From NCBI GenBank assembly GCA_031275405.1, contig JAISOV010000044.1:1-41994 (forward strand): 41,994 nt of DNA, written 5' to 3'. Positions 15,592 through 23,122 of the stretch are shown here, one piece after another; positions within the stretch are counted from its first letter, which is position 1, and each line of letters opens with the position of its first letter. The notes beneath the pieces were generated by a model. That model had not been told where the DNA came from and made no database searches. It was given only the letters and a program-made list of their open reading frames with translations. A program made the translations under genes and the position numbers. The DNA comes from Clostridium sp. Lineage in GTDB: Bacteria; Bacillota; Clostridia; Lachnospirales; Lachnospiraceae.

Positions 15592-16728
15592 TTACAGAAT
15601 CATCGCCTTCCGATCCAAGTCCTCCTGCACCTTTGCCAGATCCTCGCGGATGGACAGGTGCTGTGGGCATTCTTTCTCACATTTCCCGCACTTCACGCAT
15701 TTTCCCGCCTGGCGCTTTTCTCCGATCTCCCGCTCCCATCTCCATTTTACCACATTGTAGTTCTGGTACATATGGTAAGTGTTCCATACGCCGAAACAGC
15801 CGGGGATATTCACGCCCGCGGGACAAGGCATACAGTAGCGGCAACCCGTACAGCCGTTCCGTACCCTGCTGTTTAAGATCTTCACCACTTCGTCGATGGT
15901 CGCCTGCTCCGCTTGCGAGAGAGGGCGGAAAGTCTCAAAAGTTTTCAGATTATCCTCCACCTGCTCCATGGTGGACATGCCGCTCAGGATCACTTTCACG
16001 CCGGGCAGGCTGCCTACCCAGCGCAGCGCGAAGGAAGCCACGGAGGCCCGCGCGTCATGGGCGTGGAATTTCCCCTGAAGATCCTCCGCAAAGGCGGCAA
16101 GCGAACCTCCTTTGACCGGCTCCATGATGACCAGCGGCACATTTTTGGCCTCCGCCAGGGCATAGCCCCTAAGCCCCGCCTGATCATTGACGTCTATGTA
16201 ATTCAGCTGGATCTGGCAGAAATCCCAGTCGCGGTAATTCAGAATCTCTTCCAGCACCTCATACTTGTCATGGAAAGAGAAGCCCAGGTACCGGATCTTC
16301 CCCTGCGCCTGCTTCTCTTTCAGCAGATCCACCACTCCTAAGTCTCTCATCTGCCTCCACCGATTTTCCTCCAGCGCATGGAGCAGATAAAAATCAATAT
16401 AATCGGTCTGCAGACGCGTCAGCTGTTCTTCCAGAAGCCGCTCCACGTCCTCTATCTGACTCACGAGCCAGCACGGAAGCTTCGTCGCCAGATAAAAGGA
16501 GCTGCGGTCGTGTTTTTTCAGTGCTTCCCCTACAAAGACTTCACTTTCCCCGCCATGATAGGGATAAGCGGTATCAATGTAATTCACGCCTCCCGCGATT
16601 GCCCGGTCGAGCATGGCCGCTGCTTCCGGCCTGTCAATCCCGCCGTTTTGCATGACGGGAAAACGCATACAACCGAATCCCAAAAGGGAGGTTTCGATTT
16701 CTAATTTTTCCAGTTTCCTTTTTTCCAT
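15592..16728 (-). CDS. Aldo/keto reductase with C-terminal 4Fe-4S ferredoxin domain
   Basis: A 378-residue oxidoreductase. The AKR barrel shows catalytic Asp and Tyr in YIDTAYPYHGG (about 50-60), Lys in LATKLPCW near 82 and His in YLLHALEEN near 115. The C-terminal 90 residues carry two Cys clusters, NGCTGCRYCMPCPAGVNIP and CVKCGKCEKECPQ, typical of 4Fe-4S binding. Such fused proteins are common in anaerobic Firmicutes and may take electrons from ferredoxin. The ATG at 16728 follows ATAGGAGCA; a longer frame upstream is hydrophobic noise. The substrate is unknown. Confidence 0.92.
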   Translation of the reverse strand: MEKRKLEKLEIETSLLGFGCMRFPVMQNGGIDRPEAAAMLDRAIAGGVNYIDTAYPYHGGESEVFVGEALKKHDRSSFYLATKLPCWLVSQIEDVERLLEEQLTRLQTDYIDFYLLHALEENRWRQMRDLGVVDLLKEKQAQGKIRYLGFSFHDKYEVLEEILNYRDWDFCQIQLNYIDVNDQAGLRGYALAEAKNVPLVIMEPVKGGSLAAFAEDLQGKFHAHDARASVASFALRWVGSLPGVKVILSGMSTMEQVEDNLKTFETFRPLSQAEQATIDEVVKILNSRVRNGCTGCRYCMPCPAGVNIPGCFGVWNTYHMYQNYNVVKWRWEREIGEKRQAGKCVKCGKCEKECPQHLSIREDLAKVQEDLDRKAMIL

Positions 16729-17436
16729 CTTTGCTCCTATCTGCCCGCTTCGCGGACTCATGGTTCGCGGGCATGCGCCAAACGGTTGCTTCACAATCAT
16801 GGTAAGGATATGGCTTTCCGACCCATATTTTATTAGTTTAACATAGTTCTCTGATAACGCCATGGATTATTTTGCTTTTCGTATGTTCTTTTCTTGCGCC
16901 CGCCCCAGCGTCAAGACACCGCTTTCCCGCAGCAATACGTCATGTTTGGGATCGGAAACAGCGGAACGCGTCAGTCCCGTGTCTGTAATTTTCTGTCATG
17001 GAAGGGCGGGGATCTGTGGAAATCAAGTATGGGAAACGCTTGCAAATAGGCACCGTCTGTGCTATGCTATCAAAAAAGAAAAAGGTATAAATATAGAAAT
17101 AAAACATTTTTTGAAATTGGCCATAAAATAAAAAATGGCCATCGCAAGCAAAATATGCAAAGATAGGAGGTTCAAAATTGATTTTGCTATTGTTTGTTGA
17201 CGATAGATGACGAACGACAGAACAAAAGCCCTAAAAACATTATAGGAAAACATTTGAAATTAGCAGAGAAACCATGATAGTATTCTAATGGTACAGCTGC
17301 TGTATACGTCGGTCATAAGCCTAAGCGGCATACCGCAAGCGAGGTATGCCGCTTAGGTCTAGGGGGAAATTTACTAGAAGCAAGCGTAAGATAAGGCGGA
17401 ACAAAGATTCCGATATTGTGGAAAGGAGAATCTACT
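16729..17436. other. Intergenic region at the left flank of the island
   Basis: No supported gene. The first 150 bases are the leader and promoter region of the aldo/keto reductase. From about 17040 the DNA becomes AT-rich. It contains TGGCCAT/ATGGCCA around ten A/T bases (about 17119-17142). There is also an AGGAGG site at about 17165 followed by a tiny frame reading MILLLFVDDR, perhaps a relic or leader peptide. Confidence 0.4.
17320..17357 (+). promoter_or_regulatory. 15-bp perfect hairpin in leader of C39-like pseudogene
   Basis: CCTAAGCGGCATACC (17320-17334) and GGTATGCCGCTTAGG (17343-17357) pair exactly around an 8-nt loop. It lies 80 bases before the start codon at 17437. No T-tract follows. 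It could stabilise the mRNA or serve as a DNA-level site. Confidence 0.55.
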
Positions 17437-17989
17437 ATGAAAAAGATAAACTTGTACAAAGGTCGGTGTGGTATTGGTAACGGGTATAGTGGTAACTCCG
17501 GCAGTCGCTTGGGCATCACAGTCTTCTGCGGACAATGCGTTAGATTCGTTGGAAACTCAACTTCTGTCGAGCGCTCTGAATGACAGCGAAAACGAATGAA
17601 TATCTGGCATTATTGAAACCTATAAGAATGATGACACGTTTGAATTACATTACACTGATACACCGAAGAATGCGATTGATATGGTTACAGATGTCATTTC
17701 ATCACTGTTAGAGGAAGCTCGTTCGGTAGCGCCTAGAGTATACTTCCCACAAGCGAATGTCTATTATGTTGCGGGCGTTCCGACCTATACGCAGCAGCAG
17801 ACCAATTCTTGTGGTGCGGCAAGTGCGCTTCAAGCCATTACCGCAATGGGCGGTTCGGTAAACGGAAACACCATGGCGGAAAAAGAAGCAACGCTTAGAA
17901 ATGAAACAAATTTAACTTCCAATGGGTCAGTTTATGTTTATGAAGGGGTCAACGTAAATCAAACAATGAACAAACGGAGGGATAGCGTA
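17437..17989 (+). pseudogene. C39-like secreted peptidase gene, frameshifted and truncated
   Basis: The gene starts at ATG 17437 after GGAAAGGAG and reads MKKINLYK. It then needs a one-base shift (an extra A in AAAGG near 17460) to continue as a signal-peptide core, VGVVLVTGIVVTPAVAWA. After an in-frame TGA near 17597 the same frame goes on to VPTYTQQQTNSCGAASALQA, the catalytic Cys region of C39-like peptidases. The His/Asp half is missing: at about 17970 the sequence changes to the start of the DUF2200 gene. An intact relative lies at 34996. This marks the left edge of the acquired island. Confidence 0.75.
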
Positions 17990-18340
17990 ATGGATAAACC
18001 ACGCATATTTTCAACGCCTTTCGGCGACATATACCCGATATACGTCCAAAAAGCCGAGCGCAAAGGGCGCACAGCCGAGGAGGTCGAAACCGTCACTTGC
18101 TGGCTGACGGGCTACGACGAAAACGGTTTGCGTGAGCAAATCACGAAAAACACGGACGTTGAGACGTTTTTCGCCGAAGCCCCGCAAATTCACCTAAACG
18201 CGCACAAAATCACGGGCAAGGTTTGCGGCGTTCAGGTTGAAACAATTGCCGACCCTATTATGCGGAATATCCGCAGACTTGACAAGCTCGTGGACGAGTT
18301 GGCGAAAGGCAGGGCTATGGATAAGGTTTTGCGAACGTGA
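17990..18340 (+). CDS. DUF2200 family protein
   Basis: This 116-residue protein matches the DUF2200 pattern throughout: YPIYVQKAERKGRT, VTCWLTGYDENGL, FFAEAPQIHLNAHKITGKVC and LDKLVDELAKGRAMDKVLR. The family's function is not known; members are small cytosolic proteins spread by horizontal transfer. ATG 17990 is preceded by GGAGGGATAGCG. The frame is open upstream into the peptidase relic, so a fused read-through is possible, but the internal start is well supported. It overlaps the next gene by four bases (GTGA). Confidence 0.88.
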   Translation: MDKPRIFSTPFGDIYPIYVQKAERKGRTAEEVETVTCWLTGYDENGLREQITKNTDVETFFAEAPQIHLNAHKITGKVCGVQVETIADPIMRNIRRLDKLVDELAKGRAMDKVLRT

Positions 18341-18882
18341 CCTACGCCATAAACCGCTCGCGGCGCAAGACCCTTGCTGTTTACGTCAAGCCGGACGGCG
18401 CGGTGGAAGTCCGCGCCCCGCTGAAACTTGCGAAGTCGGAGATTGAGCGGTTCATCGTGGCAAAATCGGCGTGGATTGCGAAGAAACAGGCGCAAATCGC
18501 CGCAAGACAGCCCAACCTACCGCGAGAGTTGCCAACGTCAGAATACGCGAACGGCGAATTTGAGCGAGTTACCCACGAACTCGTCAAGGCGTGGGAATCG
18601 CGGCTTGGTGTATCTGTTGCGTTTGTCGGCATACGCAAGATGTCCACCCGTTGGGGCAGTTGTACGGCGAAAACCCGCCGCATACGCCTGAACGCCGCGC
18701 TTGAATACTGCCTGCGCGAGTGCTTGGAGTACGTCGTCGTCCACGAGTTGGCGCACTTGCGGGAGAATAACCATTCGCCGCGCTTTTGGTCGATTGTCGC
18801 GGACGCGTTGCCGGATTACAAGGCGCGGCAAACGCGCTTGAAATCGTTATCATGGTTGTTGAACGGGTTAAGGGGAGAATAG
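18337..18882 (+). CDS. YgjP-like metallopeptidase (M48-type, DUF45)
   Basis: The 181-residue protein carries the zinc protease motif HELAH (136-140) with a third ligand His146 in ENNHSPRFW, plus the diagnostic MSTRWGSC (102-109). This is the YgjP/SprT-like gluzincin family. In many genomes it sits beside restriction or DNA-repair genes. The start is GTG 18337, coupled to the DUF2200 stop. It is followed after three bases by a methyltransferase, so the three genes form one transcript. Substrate unknown. Confidence 0.9.
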   Translation: MTYAINRSRRKTLAVYVKPDGAVEVRAPLKLAKSEIERFIVAKSAWIAKKQAQIAARQPNLPRELPTSEYANGEFERVTHELVKAWESRLGVSVAFVGIRKMSTRWGSCTAKTRRIRLNAALEYCLRECLEYVVVHELAHLRENNHSPRFWSIVADALPDYKARQTRLKSLSWLLNGLRGE

Positions 18883-18885
18883 GAT

Positions 18886-19638
18886 ATGAAGTGGGACGCT
18901 GAGTTGTATGAAACAAAGCATAACTATTCGAGCGATTACGGAAAGACGCTGTTTGATTTTTTGCCACCGAAGTCAGAAGCTATTCTTGATATTGGCTGCG
19001 GAATCGGCGACTTGACGGAGCGGCTTAAAGAGTGTTCCGACAGGGTATTGGGCGTGGACGCGTCGCCGGATATGATTGATTTGGCGAAAAAGAAATACCC
19101 TAACGTCTGTTTTCGCCTAATGGATGCGGAAAAACTTGAATTTGCCGAAGAATACGACGTGGTTTTTTCTAACGCGGCGTTTCATTGGATATTAGACCAG
19201 CGCCGATTGCTCTCTGGGATATTCAACGCGCTAAAGCCGTGCGGGAAGCTGATTTGCGAGTTTGGCGGCGCGGGGAATGTCGCCCGCATAAGGGGTGCGT
19301 ACCAAAATGCCGCAAACATTGAACAGGACGGAAGATGGTTCTTTCCTACAGAGGAAGAGTATCGCGAGCTCTTGTCGGGAAGCGGTTTCGTGCCGGAAAG
19401 CGTAGCCCTTTTTGACCGCCCCACGCCCCTTGGGGATGGCGAAAAAGGGCTTGAAAACTGGATTCGCCAATTCTACGCGGACGATTTCGGCGCGAGAAGC
19501 GGCGACGAACAATGCGCTATAATGAGAAAAGTAACAGAAAAGTTACGTCCCACGCTGTTTGATAGCGGGAAACGGCAATGGATAGCGGATTATCGGAGAA
19601 TCAGGGTTGTTGCCGGCAAAGGCGATAATGGCGGTTAG
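18886..19638 (+). CDS. Class I SAM-dependent methyltransferase
   Basis: This 250-residue protein has a Rossmann SAM-binding core: motif I ILDIGCGIGDLTERL (about 32-46), the acidic end of strand 2 in VLGVDASPDMI (about 54-64), and motif IV-like VVFSNAAFHWILD (about 90-102). The AFHW pattern is shared with trans-aconitate methyltransferase and related small-molecule enzymes. AGGAT precedes the ATG closely. It is the third gene of the DUF2200-YgjP operon. The methyl acceptor cannot be told from sequence. Confidence 0.85.
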   Translation: MKWDAELYETKHNYSSDYGKTLFDFLPPKSEAILDIGCGIGDLTERLKECSDRVLGVDASPDMIDLAKKKYPNVCFRLMDAEKLEFAEEYDVVFSNAAFHWILDQRRLLSGIFNALKPCGKLICEFGGAGNVARIRGAYQNAANIEQDGRWFFPTEEEYRELLSGSGFVPESVALFDRPTPLGDGEKGLENWIRQFYADDFGARSGDEQCAIMRKVTEKLRPTLFDSGKRQWIADYRRIRVVAGKGDNGG

Positions 19639-19741
19639 GAGCGACGATAACCTGTACCCCGTTTTCGTCGAAGAAACGGGTTGTATGCCCGATGTTCTGC
19701 GGCTTGTCGAGAAAGAGGGCGTAAAACGTGTATATTTTTAG
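19628..19741 (+). CDS. Small open frame overlapping the methyltransferase end, 37 residues
   Basis: ATG 19628 opens a frame reading PVFVEETGCMPDVLRLVEKE to a stop at 19741, overlapping the methyltransferase by 11 bases. The ribosome site is weak. The composition looks protein-like, so it may be the remnant of a longer gene or a true small protein. The radical SAM gene starts 30 bases later. Not recognised. Confidence 0.4.
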   Translation: MAVRSDDNLYPVFVEETGCMPDVLRLVEKEGVKRVYF

Positions 19742-19771
19742 AGCGGGTTGCGCCGCTTCGGAGGGAGACTA

Positions 19772-20701
19772 ATGCACTACGTCGATTATAAAACAATCCT
19801 CTCACCGCAAGGCGGTATGAACCTCTATCGCGGCTGTACGCACGGGTGCATGTACTGCGATTCGCGCTCGCGGCGCTACCAAATGAACCACGATTTTGAG
19901 GACATAGAGGTCAAGCGCGACGCTCCGCGCATTTTGGAGGAACAACTTGGCCGCAGACGCAAGCCGTGTATGGTGTCCACGGACGCGATGTGCGACCCGT
20001 ATATCCCGCTTGAAAACGAGCTTTTGATAACGCGCCAATGCTTGGAGCTAATCGAGCGTTACGGTTTCGGGCTTGCCATACAGACAAAATCGGCGCGGAT
20101 ACTGCGCGATTTGGACGTGCTGACGGCGATAAACGGCAAGACAAAATGCGTCGTTGAAATGATGCTCACGATGTTCGATGAGGGCTTATGCCGCATCATC
20201 GAGCCGAACGTGTCCGCCACCGCCGAGCGGTTCGCCGCTCTCGAAGCCTTTCGCGACGCGGGAGTGCCGACCGTCGTGTGGCTCTCGCCGTTTCTGCCGT
20301 TTATTAACGATACCGAAGAAAACCTGCGCGGCTTGCTTGATTACTGCGTCCGCGCCAAGGTCAGGGCCATTATGTGTTTCGGATTCGGAATGACGCTCCG
20401 CGATGGCAACCGCGAGTGTTACTACTCCAAACTCAACGAGAGCTTTCCCGGCTTGAAAGCGCGGTATATAAGGACACTGAAAAAGTCCAATCCTTTATGC
20501 GGATTTGGACTTTTTCAGTGTCCTTGTAATAGCAAGCGTTTCAGCGGTAATAAAGCGCACGAACATCCCGCCGAAAACACGCTTAATTCCGGCTACTGTA
20601 CACGATGCCTGACAGCACGAAAACCACACAGGGCAGAGCCACGCCGTTGCCCCACATCTTGTACTCGGCGGCGTCGGAATGCGGATCTTGTAACCACTTG
20701 A
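19772..20701 (+). CDS. SPL family radical SAM protein with aberrant C-terminus
   Basis: The protein belongs to the spore-photoproduct-lyase-like radical SAM family (Rv2578c type). The 4Fe-4S motif is CTHGCMYC (22-29), followed by STDAMCDPYIPLE near 70 and WLSPFLPFIN. The ATG at 19772 has GGAGGG upstream. Family-like sequence runs to about residue 232 (ARYIRT). There a 21-bp inverted repeat interrupts the gene, and the remaining 77 residues are Arg- and Cys-rich frame noise that overlaps the dcm relic on the other strand. The protein is thus probably truncated and may be inactive; the catalytic centre itself is intact. Confidence 0.75.
   Translation: MHYVDYKTILSPQGGMNLYRGCTHGCMYCDSRSRRYQMNHDFEDIEVKRDAPRILEEQLGRRRKPCMVSTDAMCDPYIPLENELLITRQCLELIERYGFGLAIQTKSARILRDLDVLTAINGKTKCVVEMMLTMFDEGLCRIIEPNVSATAERFAALEAFRDAGVPTVVWLSPFLPFINDTEENLRGLLDYCVRAKVRAIMCFGFGMTLRDGNRECYYSKLNESFPGLKARYIRTLKKSNPLCGFGLFQCPCNSKRFSGNKAHEHPAENTLNSGYCTRCLTARKPHRAEPRRCPTSCTRRRRNADLVTT
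20470..20525. repeat. 21-bp perfect inverted repeat inside the SPL gene
   Basis: The left arm is 20470-20490 (beginning AAGGACACTGAAAAAG) and the right arm 20505-20525 is its exact complement, with a 14-nt loop that itself contains TCC/GGA. The coding similarity of the SPL gene ends at the left arm. It may be a miniature element, the fused ends of a deleted insertion sequence, or a strong bidirectional hairpin. Confidence 0.85.
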
Positions 20702-21523
20702 TTATCTGGTTCCGGCTCTTTGGCTTGCTCGACGTACCTATGATATTGCGGTGAGTCTCACAGACCTCCGTCCAGAAAGCGATGTCCTCCTCGGTGGGTT
20801 CGGGCGTTTCAAGCCCCGCGCACCAGTCGGGCGGGAATCCTCGGAGCAGGGCGCATTCCGTCGGGGTGAGCCTTCTGACCACATAGCGGTTCTCCACCAC
20901 GACGTTTTCGCCGCCGGGGAAATCGCCGCCCGAAGCCTTGAGCGTTCCCGCCTTATTGACCTCGCGGTAGCCGCCGTGCTGGTAGTTCTCGGCGACCACG
21001 CGCTCCACGACCGCTTTGCCTTCCTCGACCTGCTGCGACTGCGGGAACTTGTAGCCCGAAGCGCAGAGCGCGCCGACCTTGTCCTGATAGCAGACGGCGT
21101 GGTGTTCCACGGCGTTGAGCGTGTAGGCGATATCCTCTTCGGAATACCCGTCTCCACGGTAGGAGGGCGCGAGCCGTTGCCCTCCGGCACGTAGGTCTGC
21201 TGCTTCGCGCCCGGCCTGGCCGCGAGGGCGCCTGCCTTGCCGTTCAGGTTGCGCACCTCGTCGCGCTGGTTCTGCGCGAATGCCACGATAGCCATGCCGC
21301 CCGCGTTCTTGTTCGGATCGGGTACGGACGTGTCGAGCGTCCTCGCCGTGTCCGCCTCGTAGACGCCGCTGCGCGGGTTTACCGACCTCATCAAGAAGCT
21401 GTCCACGGAGCAGATGCCGTAGACCGCCATCGGCACGGAGTTGCCGCCCGCCTCGCTTCTGAGCGTGGGCGCAGTCTCCTCCGAGTAGGCGATGCTCCGC
21501 GCCTTTGCTCTTTGCCCGCCCAT
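20583..21523 (-). pseudogene. Phage-type cytosine-C5 DNA methyltransferase, 5'-truncated and frameshifted
   Basis: The upstream part (from 21523) reads SIAYSEETAPTLRSEAGGNS, MAVYGICSVDSFLMRS and VRNLNGKAGALAARPGAK. A one-base deletion near 21170 (in CGCCCTCC) shifts the frame to SYRGDGYSEEDIAYTLNAVE and VRRLTPTECALLRGFPPDWC, ending with MWGNGVALPC near the stop. These are the target-recognition region and motifs IX-X of phage Dcm-type enzymes. Motif I and the catalytic Pro-Cys loop are missing, as the gene is cut at about 21530. It runs opposite to the neighbouring phage genes and cannot be active. Confidence 0.8.
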
Positions 21524-21581
21524 AGGCGATACGGAGGATTATGACATGCTGTTCGCGGCGCGGGAATAGCGGGGTGATATT

Positions 21582-22211
21582 ATGGCGGCGAAGAAACCTC
21601 AAAGCAAGCCTCGCAAGCCGTGGGAGCGGCAGGAGGGCGAGAGTGCCGTCGCCTATGAAGCATTCTCTGTTTACCGCGATTTGGGAACGGATAATCTTAT
21701 TATCGTAAGCGGCGACGGCGGCACGAAGTTTTTCTATCTGTTCAGCGGCGATAACGTCCGAAGCCGCGAGCTGGTGCAAGGCATTACTGCGGCGGAAATC
21801 CTCTTTGACGAGGTTGCCCTCATGGAAGAGGGCTTCGTCAGCCAAGCGGAGGGCAGATGTTCGGTTGACGGCTCTAAGTTTTGATATAACTGCAACCCCG
21901 AAAACCCTAACCATTGGTTCAAAAAGGGGTGGATTGATACCAAGGACAAAAAGAACCTGCTCAAACTGCACTTCACAATGGACGACAACCCCGATATGAC
22001 CGAGCGGGTCAAGCGTCGCTACCACACAATGCACACGGGCGTATTCTACCGCCGCTTTGTCCTCGGAGAGTGGCGCGCCGCCGACGGCTTGATATACGAC
22101 GGATTCGACGAGAACATTCACACCTACACGGAACTACCGAAAGGCGTTGCGGAGAACCGCCGTTATATCGCGGTTGACTACGGCACGACCAACCCGATGA
22201 CGTTCCTCGAA
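21582..22211 (+). pseudogene. Chimeric terminase relic: small-subunit N-terminus joined to large-subunit middle
   Basis: Residues 1-36 (KPWERQEGESAVAYEAFSVY...) are the start of a phage small terminase. At GTDN the frame passes directly into large-terminase sequence (LIIVSGDGG..., ELVQGITAAEILFDEVAL). The reading frame meets TGA at 21882-21884 where the intact copy downstream has Trp (SKFWFNCNP), then resumes as NCNPENPNHWFKKGW to NPMTFLE at 22211. The Walker A region and the nuclease C-terminus are missing. The relic is about 70 percent alike in protein to the complete terminase at 24455, so it came from a related but different phage. Upstream (21530-21570) GDTEDYDMLFAARE is the tail of another lost gene. 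Confidence 0.8.
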
Positions 22212-23102
22212 ATGCTGAACCTCGTGAGTATGGACTTCGACATTCATACGCGCTACTCCGATGAACTGCGCTACAATTCGTTTATGCGTCCGCGAAACAC
22301 CCGGTCGTCCGGCTTTGCTCTCGGCAATGGGTTCTACAAAGGAGTGTTCCCGAAGAACAAGGGGTCAGACTTCCCGATACTGCGCGGGGAAACTCTTGCG
22401 AAGTGGAAAGCCGCCTACGGTGGAAGCGTGGTAGACTTCGGCGCGGGGAAACTACTCAATACAATCATATTGAGGAAGTCCGGCATTTCGGTGTCTGCGT
22501 TCAAGCCATATTTTATCGGCGTGTCCGACGACATTCACAAGCAAACGAGCCTTGAAATCACCGCCGAGTTTTTGGAGGACGTGAAGCGCGGGAAACAATA
22601 CGATACCGTGTTCATATCGTCTGTGTTCAACAGCGTACCGTTTATGCAGGACAGGAAGTATATCGCGACAATCTGCTCCGCGCTATGCTCCCGGCATACC
22701 AAACTCGTGTGTTGGACGCAAGCGGAGGGCGGCAGTCAAGTAACGCAAATTAAGCACGGAAACCTTGACAAGAACGCCGTCAAGCAAACGACATTCCTGC
22801 TTGAATATGAACCGAACATCGTACTCGGCGACATCATCGCACACCCCAAGGTGCAGAAATTTCACTCCCGGCAGGAGATGATAGAGATATTCGAGCCAGT
22901 ATTTCACCGCATTGACAGGCTTGAAAACATTCACGATTTTTGGTATCTCGAAGCCAGTCAAGCGAAGCCCGTTGATAAGGACGCGCTGAAAGAAGCCCTT
23001 GAATTTGAGTTTGAACTCCCCTACCCGGACGGTACGCGAATGGGTATGAGCGAGAGGGCAAAGGAAGCGTTCGCCGTCCGGCTCGGCTTGACGTTCGACT
23101 AA
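22212..23102 (+). CDS. Atypical SAM-dependent methyltransferase, possible partner of the CmoA homologue
   Basis: This 296-residue protein has a Rossmann methyltransferase core: motif I VVDFGAG (residues 73-79), then strand 2 ending in A-F-K-P-Y-F (96-101) where most family members have an acidic residue, and QYDTVFISSVFNSVPF (motif IV region, about 129-144). The first 70 residues (NSFMRPRNTRSSGFALGNGF...) and the C-terminal 100 residues are not recognised. The frame is continuous with the upstream terminase relic, and there is no ribosome site at ATG 22212 or at ATG 22230. Translation may therefore come from read-through or from a start at 21978. It is followed 20 bases later by the CmoA-like gene, implying a functional pair. 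Target unknown. Confidence 0.7.
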   Translation: MLNLVSMDFDIHTRYSDELRYNSFMRPRNTRSSGFALGNGFYKGVFPKNKGSDFPILRGETLAKWKAAYGGSVVDFGAGKLLNTIILRKSGISVSAFKPYFIGVSDDIHKQTSLEITAEFLEDVKRGKQYDTVFISSVFNSVPFMQDRKYIATICSALCSRHTKLVCWTQAEGGSQVTQIKHGNLDKNAVKQTTFLLEYEPNIVLGDIIAHPKVQKFHSRQEMIEIFEPVFHRIDRLENIHDFWYLEASQAKPVDKDALKEALEFEFELPYPDGTRMGMSERAKEAFAVRLGLTFD

Positions 23103-23122
23103 ACCGCAAAGGGGGAAATCAA

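Noticed and set aside
16862..17131. An 89-residue plus-strand open frame
   Set aside because: It has no ribosome site, crosses AT-rich intergenic DNA and reads like chance sequence.
20583..22121. A 512-residue minus-strand open frame spanning the dcm relic and the terminase relic
   Set aside because: Only its last third matches a methyltransferase. The first part is the antisense of the terminase gene and has no ribosome site, so the long frame is not a real gene.
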